Part shown: one piece after another, positions 36,770 to 50,569 of the stretch | Layout of the letters: every line of letters begins with the position of its first letter | Position numbering within the stretch: position 1 is the stretch's first letter | NCBI GenBank assembly: GCA_038025085.1 | Contig: CM076139.1 | Span: forward strand, 45,674,807-45,738,806 | Origin: Tetragonia tetragonoides | Taxonomy: Eukaryota; Streptophyta; Magnoliopsida; Caryophyllales; Aizoaceae | Length of the DNA stretch: 64,000 bases | Direction of reading: 5' to 3' | Notes under the pieces: model-generated | Databases searched by the model: none | Seen by the model: only the letters and a program-made list of their open reading frames with translations | What the model was told of the DNA's origin: nothing | Translations under genes and position numbers: made by a program

Positions 36770-37323
36770 TAGAGGTGATCATTTGCGGGCTCAGGCTGGA
36801 CATGGGCCGGGCTTTTAGTGAAAAAATTGTCCAACGGGCCTAAAACTTGCTGTCCATGTCCGCCCATCAGGGGCTCAAAATTGTTGCCACGACCCGCCCT
36901 ATTAATGGGCCAGGCTTGCCCATGGGCTAACTGGACTTTTAAAATTTTAATTTTTAAATAAATTTTAAGAGTTTTTCTTTGTTTGGAATAAGTAATATTT
37001 ACTATAAATATGTAACTTAACTCCAAAATCAAGCGTAATACTCAATATAATTATGATTTTGAAATTTTCTTATCTAAAATAAGTCTTTATAACATACACA
37101 CAAGCTATAAAAACTCACAATTTTTCAAGTGGAAAGTATCAAACGGGGTGTGCGGGCCCACCCACGGGCCATTTTGTGTTGTCCTTGTCCGCCCATTTAT
37201 TTAAACGAGCCGTGCTAAACCCGCCCATTAAAAAAAAATTCTTGAAAACCTTGTCCATACCCGCCCAAACTACGGGCCAAAAGAGCTAGGCTTTTCGGGT
37301 CGTTCCGTCCATGATCAGCTCTA
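36770..37323. mobile_element. hAT-like MITE A in element 2 (554 bp)
   Basis: Inverted ends TAGAGGTGATCAT / ATGATCAGCTCTA and an exact 8-bp duplication ATATAAAC (36762-36769, 37324-37331). Subterminal GGGC/GCCC-rich motifs (GGGCCGGGCTTTT, CCCGCCCATT) surround an AT-rich middle with no coding capacity. It separates pol from the antisense gene's last exon. Confidence 0.9.
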
Positions 37324-37423
37324 ATATAAACAAAGAAAAATACGGAAAATGACGAAGATAATGCAGAAAACGAAACGGTTAAAAGTCAAATAAAAACAAG
37401 TGTTTATATTGGCGAAATAAATA

Positions 37424-40400
37424 TTACACGAAAGTGTCTAAACATTGTTTAAGGGAACTCAAAATAGCCCTAACTGTAATTTGTGAAAATTTAAGAAGAG
37501 ACACTCTATCTACACGGTCTTTTACCGTCTTTGCCACAACTGTCAAACGGGTCTCCTCATCTGTAAAGGCAGATCGTAGAGAGGGCACTCGTTCCAAAAG
37601 ATGACCCCTTCGAGCTTGTAAGAATTGCAACTGTTGGTTAATATCAGATAATTCAGTGTATAAAGTCTGATAAATCCCTCCCTCTTGCTGAAACAGTGTA
37701 TGAGACTCCTCGAGTTGAGTAGACAACACCTTCAAAGCAGCATTTGATATATATGCTTCGTGAGCATCACGAATGAACTGGACTAGAACCTCCACATTAT
37801 TAAGAATCAAACCCTTAACCCGTTCAGGAAAAAGGGATTGGACACTAACAAAGAAACCCTGAAGCTCAACCGCAGTCTCAACACGAGTAGCATCAGATGA
37901 TAGGGCGTCTAACAAGCGAAAACCCTCAGCCTTCGAAGACATGGTTGCTACAGAAGATGAAGTGGATGTTGGAATACCTATGGAAGAAATTATGAAATAA
38001 AAGCTACGAATAAACAAGAAGTCACGAATGAATAAAGGTTTAGAATAAAAGGATTCTAACCTGTGACAACCACTGTATCAGTTTGGGACACAACCACTAT
38101 CTCAGGTTGTGACGGTTGAACAACCAAGTCTGGTTGTTGATCAAAGGAGGGGCTACGAGAGGATAAAGCTGGATCCTCTAACCTAGAGTTAGTCGCCCCA
38201 ACATCATCAGAGTCAGACGAGATAGCTATTTCCACCCTACCTAAAAAAAGGGGAAAATAACTCGGTTACTTTAGAAAATAAACAGAAGTAAAAGAGAGGT
38301 AAAAGAATTCGTAATCGAAGGTGAATGACTAACAGGATCATGATCAGGAGAAGCATGTCCTGACAGAGTTGAAGGAGACGAGTCCTCAACCACAGGCTCT
38401 ATTTACAAGAAAGGAGGTCAGATATATTAAATAGCAAATCGAAAGGGTATTAGAAACAGAATGAAGTTCATACCAGATGACTGAATTACTAGAGCCTGAG
38501 AGATAGGTTCCACCACAGATGAAAGAGACGAATAGGTAATACCCTCTACATGCATATAAATGGATTAGTAAGAGATATGTTTATGAACTTCCATAAAAGA
38601 AGTAAAATAAGGATAAGAAAATACCTCTGTTTCGACGACGTCTGATGATAAGAGGTTCATCAGAAGAAGAATAGCCAGACTCATCGATGGGGTCTGAGGG
38701 TATAGCAGATGATCCTCTTCGACTCGAGGAAGGAAGATCCCTGGGTCGCTTCAAACCAAAGGAAGAAGAAGGCACAGCAAGGGAGGGATCATGCTAATAG
38801 GTGCAACGACAAGAGGAGACACATTGACAACATCCTCATTTGCTGGCTCCTCGTCAGAAAATGCCTCTGGAATAGGCTATAACCAAAATAAAATAATTTA
38901 TAAAAGACAAAAGAAGAAATCTCGAAAAATAATTTATCAAAAGAAAAGAGATACCTCAAGAAGGAAAGGAGGAGAAACAAAAGCTCGAAAGGGAGTTATG
39001 ACAGCAGCCTTCAGAGTAGGCTCAGGATAAAGAACTCCTAAAACAACTTCGATTCATGGTCGAAGGGAATCAGGGTGAAGATAAGCAAAAGCAAACTGGT
39101 TCCCCCATCGAATGTATCCAGGCTCAGCACGAGCAGCTCTCACCCAAGGAAGAATCTTCCTTTTGCTTCTATAAGCTGAGAGAGTACGTTGAGTTCGAAG
39201 GTATAGCTCGTGACGACCAACCTCCACCATCTTCTGACTAACCTCATTACCCAGTAAATTAACCCTTGAAGACCAGGGATGGTTGAGAGTCTCAATGAAG
39301 GGAATGACACAAGTCTGTACCAGACCAAATTGTCTAGCAACAAGTTGGGGGTTGTAGACCTCTACTCCCATTTCGTGGGAATCAATAAAAAGGAGGTCAC
39401 GAGCACATAATACAGAATTCTAGAAAGATTGACCTTGGTCATCAGAAATAAGGAAAGGGTTAAAAGAAGATAACCATGAAGGAGCAGCTATTCAAACGGG
39501 GTCAGCTGCATCAGGAATAACACCCAAATCTCGAGCAGGGTGCCAATTGAAGGAAGAAGGCCTTGAAAGGAATTTAAGCAATACCCGAGAAAAATCATTT
39601 GGATTAGAAGCGGCACACTTGTTAAAAACGGCCTCTACAACACAACCCCACTCATCTCGAGGATATCTGTTACAATTAATAAGAGAGCCCAGGTATTTCT
39701 CTGTCTCCTTTCGAAGCTGGAACTCATATTCCTTATTAGACAAAGTGTGGACTAAATGAGGGTAATATACATGAGCCCAAACAGTTAATATCCACAAAGG
39801 ACAAGTCTGCCTGTATATTCGAGAGGGGTCAATAACCATTCGACTCAGCCCTCGATATAGTTGAGCCAGAAGAAATTGGGCCAAAGGAACAGGGCCTTCC
39901 ATTGAGGCTACATTGGCTGCTAAATGGAGGAAAGTCCGACTTATATTACAAGATTTCGCCATACACAACCGACTAAAAACATAAACCCAGAAAAGGACAA
40001 CCTCTCCCTTCGTAACATGGCCAGGATGAAACAAAAGGGTATTCATGGCACTCTAGGATTGTTTTTGACCCAACAAAAGAGAGGCCGGTTTGAAATACTC
40101 CTCTTCAACAGCAGGAGAACAACGAATGTAACTAAGCTCTACAGACGACATATTAGGGTTTAAACCAGTAAAAAAATGCTATGTCCTCAAGAGTGACAGT
40201 TTGAATACCACTACCAGAAATAAAACAATTAATAGCAGGATTCCACGATAGCAAAATGGAATGAGAAATATTAGCTTTGAAAGGAATGGTTTTGAACAGA
40301 GCTAAACGAATAAAGTCATAAATCTGGTTGTCCTTCCAGCGACTACGAAAATCTTTAAAACGATCAAACCATATTCGTGAAAAACTATCCTTAACATCAT

Positions 40401-40767
40401 TTACCCAACCTTGAAGGGGTTTGTTCCCAGCATGTAAGAAAATGCGTTGGAAAGCGTTACCAGAAAAGAATAAAGAAACACAAGACTGAAAATTAGGAAA
40501 AACCTGATCAAATCGGGAAAGAAAAGTTTCATCTTCCTCCAAGAAAGCTTTCGAATCGAAATTAGGCCCCATTGAGAAACCACGAAGCCCACTTGAAGAA
40601 AAATGAGGCTCAGGAGGAGATAGAACCACAGCGTTTCGATAATGAAGCCTCGAAGGACGGTATAAATTAGTATGATCCTTGATTATTTTGTAAAGATTAA
40701 CAGCATCTTTAGCTTCCTTAAGATTACTAATGTCCTTCAAATAGAGGAGAGGTTCGGAATTGGCCAT
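37424..40767 (-). pseudogene. Antisense six-exon gene of element 2, PMD-like
   Basis: Exons (minus): 40767-38955, 38876-38625, 38545-38474, 38398-38334, 38240-38061, 37977-37424. All five introns are 75-93 bp, begin GT and end AG; reading frame is kept across four junctions, while the exon 4/5 junction needs a weaker donor or has drifted. Exon 1 starts MANSEPLLYLKDISN at ATG 40765-40767. It carries a plant-mobile-domain-like region: VTLEDIAFF, VVLFWVYVFSRL, LAQFLLAQLYRGLSRM and PLWILTVWAHVYYP. Exons 2-5 encode a Ser/Pro/acidic linker; exon 6 is helical and coiled-coil-like (QLEESHTLFQQEGGIYQTLY), ending at TAG 37424. Lesions: an A7 run at 40170-40176 (one base too long), TAG 40053, TGA 39492, TAG 39420, TGA 39054, and a one-base loss in exon 2 near 38790. 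Antisense ORFs are known in Tat elements; their function is unclear. Confidence 0.8.
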
Positions 40768-40872
40768 TAGAGGATGAAGAAGAAAAGGAAAGATTGAAGG
40801 TAAAGAGTTTTTAGGAATTGGGGTTGAAATGAAGAGAGAGAAAGCGATGAGAAATAAGGGAGTGAGGAGAAA

Positions 40873-40880
40873 TATTTATA
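40873..40880 (-). promoter_or_regulatory. TATA box of the antisense gene
   Basis: Minus-strand TATAAATA in CATTATAAATATTTCTCC, about 106 bases before the ATG at 40767. A pyrimidine-rich leader (CTCACTCCCTTATTTCTC, TTTCTCTCTCTTC) follows, as expected for a plant pol II gene. A MITE now lies about 45 bp upstream. Confidence 0.6.
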
Positions 40881-40924
40881 ATGACGGTAGTCATCATTAA
40901 ATGAAAAACACGACTACCTATGAC

Positions 40925-41127
40925 TAGACCTGTAAAACGGTTGACCCAGCGGATTACGGATCGGGTCACTTCGGGTTCGGGTCGGGTCGATTACGGGTTG
41001 GTTTTTGGGTCGAATCCAATTTTAAGTTCATTTTACCGGGTTGTAAACGGGTTCGGGTCGAGAATGTTTTGTCAGGACCCTAAAAAGCGGGTCGGGTTTC
41101 CGGGTCGGGTCAGCTTTTACAGCTCTA
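40925..41127. mobile_element. hAT-like MITE B in element 2 (203 bp)
   Basis: Inverted ends TAGACCTGTAAAA / TTTTACAGCTCTA and an 8-bp duplication with one mismatch (CCTATGAC 40917-40924, CCCATGAC 41128-41135). The interior is rich in GGGTCGGGT / ACCCGACCC repeats. It sits in the presumed promoter region of the antisense gene. Confidence 0.88.
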
Positions 41128-41237
41128 CCCATGACCATTGAAAAGGCGCTCGCAAGAACGACTGTACCATAAAGGCGCGGGAAACGAAGCGTCAACAATA
41201 CAATAATACAAAATAAACTCGAAAGGTTTATATGTGT

Positions 41238-41250
41238 ATTAGGGGGCAGT
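41238..41250 (+). other. Polypurine tract of element 2
   Basis: ATTAGGGGGCAGT lies directly before the 3' LTR start TGTTACACACG. It contains a short G run and is less purine-rich than usual. Confidence 0.6.
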
Positions 41251-41361
41251 TGTTACACACGAAATAAAATGGACTTATAATACAGTAGATAAGTTGGTCA
41301 ATGAAAATCAAAGTCGAAACGAATTAGAGGTCTTTGAGTAGTCTTTATAAAATAAAAGACT

Positions 41362-41542
<181 letters not shown>

Positions 41543-41744
41543 TATATGTGGGTATACATACGAAAGCAGTTTGTACGAAAAGAGAATACAAACATCAGTT
41601 AAAAAGGAGGAATACGAAAAGAAAGAATATGAAGAAAGTCAAGAGAAGTGGAAAACATGGGGGAAGTTGGACACCAGCATGAAGAAAGTGGACAAGGAGA
41701 AGAACTGCAAGATCATGGGCAGTTATCTAAGAGACTAAGACCTC

Positions 41745-41752
41745 TATAAATA
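41745..41752 (+). promoter_or_regulatory. TATA box of the 3' LTR
   Basis: TATAAATA in GACCTCTATAAATACAAG, equivalent to 28336-28343. Confidence 0.65.
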
Positions 41753-42259
41753 CAAGAAGAAACAGAAGAACAAGACAGCAGAGCTCATATTGACAAGACG
41801 TCATGTAGTAGACATTAGAGTAGTGTTAGTGTATCTTAGGAGTAGATTATCAGTTAGGCTCTTTGAGCAAGTGTAATTAAGTCACTCAGCAATGGCGCCT
41901 TCTTTTGAGGTATAATTGCTTTATCTTTTATTTTTGTGCTTTGAATCGAATGTATGCTTTATCTTTTATTTTTGTGCTTTGAATCGAATGAAGTATGTTT
42001 CAGATTTCATCCTAATCCTGCTCTTTTAAAGTTCCAATTTATGTTTGTTTGTGTGACTTTCTATTGAAGTATTCGAAAATAACTGTCACTGTTGATAAGT
42101 GACCACCTTTTGCCCGACAAGTGTTGGGGGTGGAGGAGTGAGTTCGAATAGGGAGCGGCCTGCTCCAAGATAGTCCTCGACCCTTTTTAGGACCTTTTAG
42201 GGTGCGTAGGGATGCCCTTATAGATTGCTTGTGACCCCTAAGTAGCAGGCACATCAACA

Positions 42260-42560
42260 CTCATTTAACTACTGCAAATTTTGTGGAAGTCAGGTTCTAC
42301 ACAGGGGAATGCGCACCAATTCGAATACAGGTGCTCGAACAACAACAACAACAAAAAGGAGCCAAGCAAAGGCCAGGAGAAGACATCGAAGCAAAGGTCA
42401 AGAGCTTTAGCAACAAGTTAAAGGAATGACCTTTGAAAATTACAGCTTCCTAGAGATAGGGATAGAAATAGTTGTAATTATTATCTTATTTTAAATAGTT
42501 ATTATGTCTAGAACAATAGCCTGTAAAAACTTTATTCTAATCAATACAAATGTTTTTCGC
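42260..42560. mobile_element. Right part of a 303-bp insertion in element 1 (host site of element 2)
   Basis: Element 1 pol reads GCAGAAGAAAA at 27949-27959 and resumes at GAAGAAAATGATTC (42561). The 8-mer GAAGAAAA borders both sides. The inserted DNA is GCCTCAT (27960-27966) plus 42265-42560, about 303 bp, into which element 2 inserted. It contains (AAC)n, a short ORF-like piece and a T-rich 3' part, but no clear inverted ends, so the class is unknown. Confidence 0.65.
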
Positions 42561-42615
42561 GAAGAAAATGATTCTGTAGTTGAATTAAAGAATACATTAG
42601 ATAAAACACTAAGTG
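42561..42615 (+). pseudogene. Element 1 pol stub
   Basis: GAAGAAAATGATTCTGTAGT... to ...AAACACTAAG matches element 2 at 32569-32621, just after the protease. It then joins straight to an LTR at 42616. The rest of pol, any antisense gene and the polypurine tract of element 1 are therefore deleted. Confidence 0.85.
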
Positions 42616-43392
42616 TGTTACACACGAAATAAAATGGACTTAGAATACAATAGATAAATTGGCTAAAAGAAGTCAAAGTCAAACATATAAAAAGTCCTTG
42701 AAAAGTCTTTATAAAATAAAGACGTGTATATATATTATATATATATATACACGAAAGCAGTTTGTACGAAAGGAGAATACAAATATCAGTTAAAGAAGGA
42801 GAAATACGAAGAAAGTCAAGAGAAGTGAAAAAGTGGGGGAAGTTGGAGGTTGGACACTAGCATGAAGGAAGTGGACAAGGAAAAGAACTGCAAGATCATG
42901 AGCAGTTATCTCAGACCCCTATAAATACAAGAAGAAACAGAAGAACAAGGCAGCAGAGCTCATATTGACAAGACGTCACAAAGTAGACATTAGAGTAGTG
43001 TTAGTGTATCTTAGGAGTAGATTATCAGTAGGCTCTTCGAGCAAGTGTAACCAAGTTACTCAACAATGACGCCTTCTTTTGAGGTATAATTGCTTTATCC
43101 TTTGTTCCTTACTCTGATCGAATGAAGTATGTTTTAAGATTTCATCCTAATCTTGCTTTTTTAAAGTTCCAATTTATGCTTGTCTATGTGGCTTTCTGTT
43201 GATAATACGAAAATAATTGTCATTGTTGATAAGTGTCCGCCTTTGACCAAGAAGTGTTGGGGATGGAGGAGTGGGTTCGAATAGGGAGCGACATGCTTCA
43301 AGATAGTCCTCGACCCTCTTTAGAACCTTTTAGGGTGCATAGGGCATCCCTTATAGATTGCTTGTGACCCCTAATTACCAAGCACATCAACA
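42616..43392 (+). repeat. LTR, probably the 3' LTR of element 1
   Basis: TGTTACACACGAAATAAAATG...AGCACATCAACA, 777 bp, same family as the element 2 LTRs with a short TA microsatellite and TATAAATA at 42920-42927. The five bases after it are GTTAC, matching 17377-17381 at the far left of the nest. Confidence 0.85.
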
Positions 43393-46300
43393 GTTACGAA
43401 GGAGGCATAACTGATGAAAATCACTCAACCAAAAATTCATTTACCAAACAAAGCAAATAAACAACAAATATATACTCGGTATATGTTGCTTGATGTGCTT
43501 GTAGGTGTCACGTCATTAATGATATTGGACTTGAGCTGAATAAAAATGTGTGCTAAATATGTGGTATATTGTGCTACATACATCCGAGTACATACAAAAA
43601 TTCGCCGCAAACGAACCCCTTTCCAACATGGAGTACCTTCCTTTGCTTATTGTTATTATTATTTTTTTTAAAGCAGCCTTCTTTTGCTTATTTGGCTGTT
43701 GCTACTATTCACATTTCAATATTTCGACAATCAAACAGCAAAAGTAGTCCAGTCCATAAGAAAAACATTGAAAGGAGCCACAAGTAACAAACCAACACAA
43801 CACAAAATCACACCACCAAGGCTCCTACTTTACACTTGTGATTTGTGAACCTTATGGCCGGTTATAGGGGTTTTTTTTTTTGATTTTTAATTTTACTTTT
43901 TAGGATGGTTAAGGAAGTTCTTAGGCTTTAACAAGTAATTTTATTTATTTATTTAAAAGCCACAACTAAATTTTGAGGAGGTAAATTGCACATTTGATAT
44001 TAGTAATAGGGTAACTAGCCACTTCCCCACTTAAACATTCAAGTTCTTGAAAATAAAAATTTGAAAGGGGGGATCATGAAAGGCTGTACTGAATTTTTGA
44101 TCCAAGGAAGTTTAATGGGGGATCAGTTGGAAATCCCTTTCTCCTGCAATTAGTATTACAAAGTAACTTTGAAATTGATTTAATTTCTCGTTGATTAGTT
44201 TCTTCTTGTTTTGGCTCTCTGTCTTCCATTAATAGTTTCAGAGATTCAAGTTGTGCATATCAGGTGTTCGCTGAAAGGACTGATGCCCATTTCACTTTGT
44301 TATTTGTTTTGAAGACTTGTTTGGTCACATTAAAAGAGCAAAAACAAAAAAAACAGGTAATGCACTTTAGTTATGTGAGTTTTTATAATTGCCATATTAT
44401 GTTCAGAAATATGATGAGTTCAAGTTGCCATCCTGTTTGATGAAGGCTGTTTTTCATGGATTACTGTTGATAGTTCATAATTCATACTTGTTTATGGCTT
44501 TAAGCAGTTTCCTTGTTTTGCTAGCTAATTGCTTTTCTGATGGGTTCACTTTAATTAGGCCAAGGAGTATGTTGTGCACCTATCAATATGTTGTTCATTT
44601 TGATGCTGTGAACTCTTTCAATGAGTTGAGAATACTGTGTCGTGACAGTCGAATATTCTGCTAGGACAATGCTACTATGTTGTGTACTCTATCAATGTGT
44701 TGTTCATTGCTTCTTATGTTAATCGGTAATGGCTGATGAATATGATGCTATATGAAAGCTTATGCATTCGGTTTATGAGCAACTCCATAGACTAATAGCT
44801 AGCAACTTGTGTTGTGTTACTTGTAGCTCATGTGGTCATTTACCAATATGCAGATACTTCCAGCACCACAAAAGCTTTGGGTTTCTTTGTATATGGAGGT
44901 AAATAATCTTGCAAACATAGCGAGAAATCCTAGTAATGGTTTGTTCTTTTGTCGAGTATTAACTGAAAGAGTTGCACGTTACAGACTTTATAGGCTTTTA
45001 ACGCTCATGCTTTTCCTCAAAAATCATGCAGTTCCAAAGCTACAGATGGTTTCCTGGTCAAGGCTTTGAACAAACCATAATTGATCAATCGGTATAGCTG
45101 TTAGGTTTGGTGAAGTTACGATGTGTTTTGTCTCATAAAGAGCTGACTGTGATGACCTGTACCCTATCTAGCAGTTTGGAGGATTAATCACAAGCAGAGA
45201 GAGTACTATTCTTCTTTAGCTTAATTGAAGCTCCTGTTTCTAGCTAACACACCAGAAGACTGTGGTCATTTGGTATATATCTTTCACTTTATTCTTTCCT
45301 CTTATTATTGGCTACTGTTAAGATCAAATCTCTTGGTTCCTTGAATTGCTGTTGATAGTATGACTACATATTTCTAGTGTTTCCTCTGAATTCACATCCT
45401 GTACATGCTCTCAGCTGACACTTCTGAATACTGATTGATTGATGTATATCCACAAACTCATATTAGGATAACAATGACCTATGTAATGTCATGACTCAAA
45501 AGTTAGCGTATAGGCTCGTGTCCAATTGACCGACAATTGATATATGCCTGCCATTTGTTTTGCAACTTGATGCCTTTTATTCCCTGTGCCTGATTAGAGT
45601 AATCAAACTAGGGGAGACAGGAATTGTTTTATCTTTTCAAACTTCTTTCTTCTTTTTCCCTTGAAGAGTTCTTATCATGATGCATAGTTGCAATACTTAC
45701 TACTCCTAATATCATATTTGTCATCCTTCCTAATGAAGACTGAGAACAGAATCTTTCCTTTTCTGAACATAGGGACCCTCTTGATGCAATGGGCATTAGT
45801 TTACAACAGAATATTCGACTGTCACGCAGGAGATATCTTCTGCCATTCTATGTCAATCGCATTTCAGCAGTCAAAACAATCATGATTAGCCGACTTTTGC
45901 CTAGTATATTTTCTGGTTTGGCATTTCAGCAACATGTGTGACTTTTGCTTGGCTTGTCAGACACAGCATGTGCAGTGCAGCCTTTCATTAGATTCTAAAG
46001 GAAAGGTTCTTATTCTGTCATTCAAGCAGTGGTTCTTAATTTTTAATGGATGAACTATATAGGTTATGAAGGCATCATTGGTAGGTCTAACGATATTATG
46101 TGAACATATCTGACATCATATGCCTGGTTCATCTTGGTTTTTGGTACAGGAGTTGCAAGCGATTCCACCTTTTTGCGATAAGTATCACTTGACTGTTGGT
46201 GAGTGGACATTACATCCTCAATAGATTTTTCATCCACTCATTGATGGCTGAAAATAGCTTCAACATGAGAAGTTCACCTTTTCCTTTTCTAGATCTATTG

Positions 46301-47959
46301 CCAAGTTTAAAGTATTTCCATATTTGCATGGCTCAGATATATGAATATGACTGGGGAAGCCAGTGAAGAGTTCTTTCCTTGCACAATATCACACTAAAGA
46401 AAAGACTTGTGTGGCCCTGAGTTAAACTTCTAGAATCTAGAATGTGGGATTAGTAATGTGGAAACAACAGGAATATATCTCCTGTGTAGATATGATCTTA
46501 ACCTGCCATAACTCATGAATTGCTTGTGGGACAGAAAATGTAATGCAATGTGTCAACACTACAACATACAGATTTGGTACCATTGGGAGTAGTTGTTGAG
46601 ATATGTCTTGTGGTACCTTGCATAGTTCATATTGGCTTAGTCAATGTTCACGTGTTGGCTAATGTTGAATCATCTGTGTGCTTTCAATTTTTTCTTCATA
46701 AATCTGAAATGTTGATTGAATTTGAGAGAAGATAGGAAACTATTATTACTAATCTATCAAATAATCTTGTGGGCTGTCGGTAGTCCGGTCTACTAATTAA
46801 CATTTAATTTTGGTGACCTGATAAGTTAGTATGTACAATTCTAAAGTACATAAATCCAGTGCAAATGATAATGGTGCCAAATAACCAAACCAAGCTTAGG
46901 AGAAGTCTCACTGTATATTAACTGCATGATTAGGGAAATGGAGAGAGCCAGACAGACTGAGTTGGTCAAAACTGTGTATAGTTGAAACAATACATCATAA
47001 TCAGATTAATTACTGGCCGGGGTGTTGCTGTGTTGAATGGTTGCTTGATGTTTCGTTTTTCCTTTTTGTTTTTCTTATTAATAATTTTCTTTTTAGGAAA
47101 CCTCTGTCCCTGTTTAGAACTATTTCATGGTGGTAGTCTGGTAGAACTGTCACAGCTTCGGCTAATATAGTTTGTGATACTCTCAACTATCAACTCTTAG
47201 TTCAGTGAATACAAGCAATTCTGCTAGTAAGATCTCAGTATTGAGAACCTTGGTTTGAGACAAAATGACTGGAAATCTGCAGGCACATCGGTAGCCATTA
47301 TAGTGATTATAGACAATACCCTCTGACCTTGTTTTCTTTGTCTGCCTCACCGGTTTAAACAAAATTTTCTCCTCAACAACCTCTTTTGCACATTTTGCCT
47401 GTGTATAAATTTAAAGGTATCAGTGTTCAGATATCAGCTACTGAAGGTGTCAAAGAGTGGAACTCTAAAGAAAATGTTCTACACATTTACTGAGAGCCAT
47501 ATCTCTAGCATAAATCATGTCTTCACAATGGTAAACATTTTTCTAGGATAACATAGGGCTAGTTCACAAGAAGTCTGAATTGGACATTGTTCCGAAATCC
47601 GGATTCCTTCTCCATCTTTCTCTTGGTATCTAGCTTCACTTTGTAATTATAAGAATTTTCTTAATAATTTTATCTAAAAAAATAGTTTCTATATATTTAC
47701 TCTTACATGAATCAAAAGTAGCTTGTCTAAGCCTCCAAATTTTAAGGCATGCTAAGCCCCTTAAATGTATACTGGGGGCTACATGTACATAAATTCGTTA
47801 GGAAATTTTGGACCACTAATCACAGTCATCCTCATATAATTACAAAGTTTTGAGGTTGACACACAATATTGGTTTTCATGCGAATTTCTTTCGGCTTTTT
47901 CCTGGATTAATCCCTCTGATTCCCCTTGTGTAATGTATGTTGTCCTCATTCGTAATTCG
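43393..47959. other. Low-repeat stretch with unassigned exon-like segments (+ strand)
   Basis: No ORF with a known domain. Several segments look like exons bordered by AG and GT. One is ILPAPQKLWVSLYME at 44852-44899 (after ATATGCAG, before GTAAAT). Another follows the acceptor-like GAACATAG near 45770 (DPLDAMGISLQQNIRLSRRR..., open to about 45940). A third is ELQAIPPFCDKYHLTV at 46151-46199 (after GGTACAG, before GTGAGT). They could belong to one plus-strand gene, perhaps a fragment, but the protein family is not recognised. 46800-47780 shows nothing. Confidence 0.25.
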
Positions 47960-50270
<2,311 letters not shown>

Positions 50271-50405
50271 TGTTTTCTAACTTAATTACTTGTACTTGCT
50301 ATTTTTGGTTTCTTTGAAGATGGTTAGTGTAATTCAGAGATGATTTTAAAGCTCTTTGTTTAAGGAGTGTGGTTTACTGGTTTTAATGAAATGAGTAAGA
50401 ACGAG

Positions 50406-50413
50406 AATTTATA
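50406..50413 (-). promoter_or_regulatory. Candidate TATA box upstream of the CKX locus
   Basis: Minus-strand TATAAATT in GCTCTATAAATTCTCG, about 136 bases before ATG 50270. The 300 bp upstream contain no other recognised signal. Confidence 0.4.
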
Positions 50414-50569
50414 GAGCTAAGATTTTGAGTGGCAGAGTCAACATGTCTTTCTCTCCTCAGTGATGCACACACACGGGATTAAGAATCCGTATGACGACTG
50501 TCCACTTGGGTGGGGAAGAGTTTTCTTATTCTTTTTGGTCATTTTCTTTTCAGTTTTCCTCTTTTAGAT

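Noticed and set aside
42039..43392. Minus-strand ORF at 42039-42260 as a gene
   Set aside because: It is LTR sequence repeated at 28615 and 17369.
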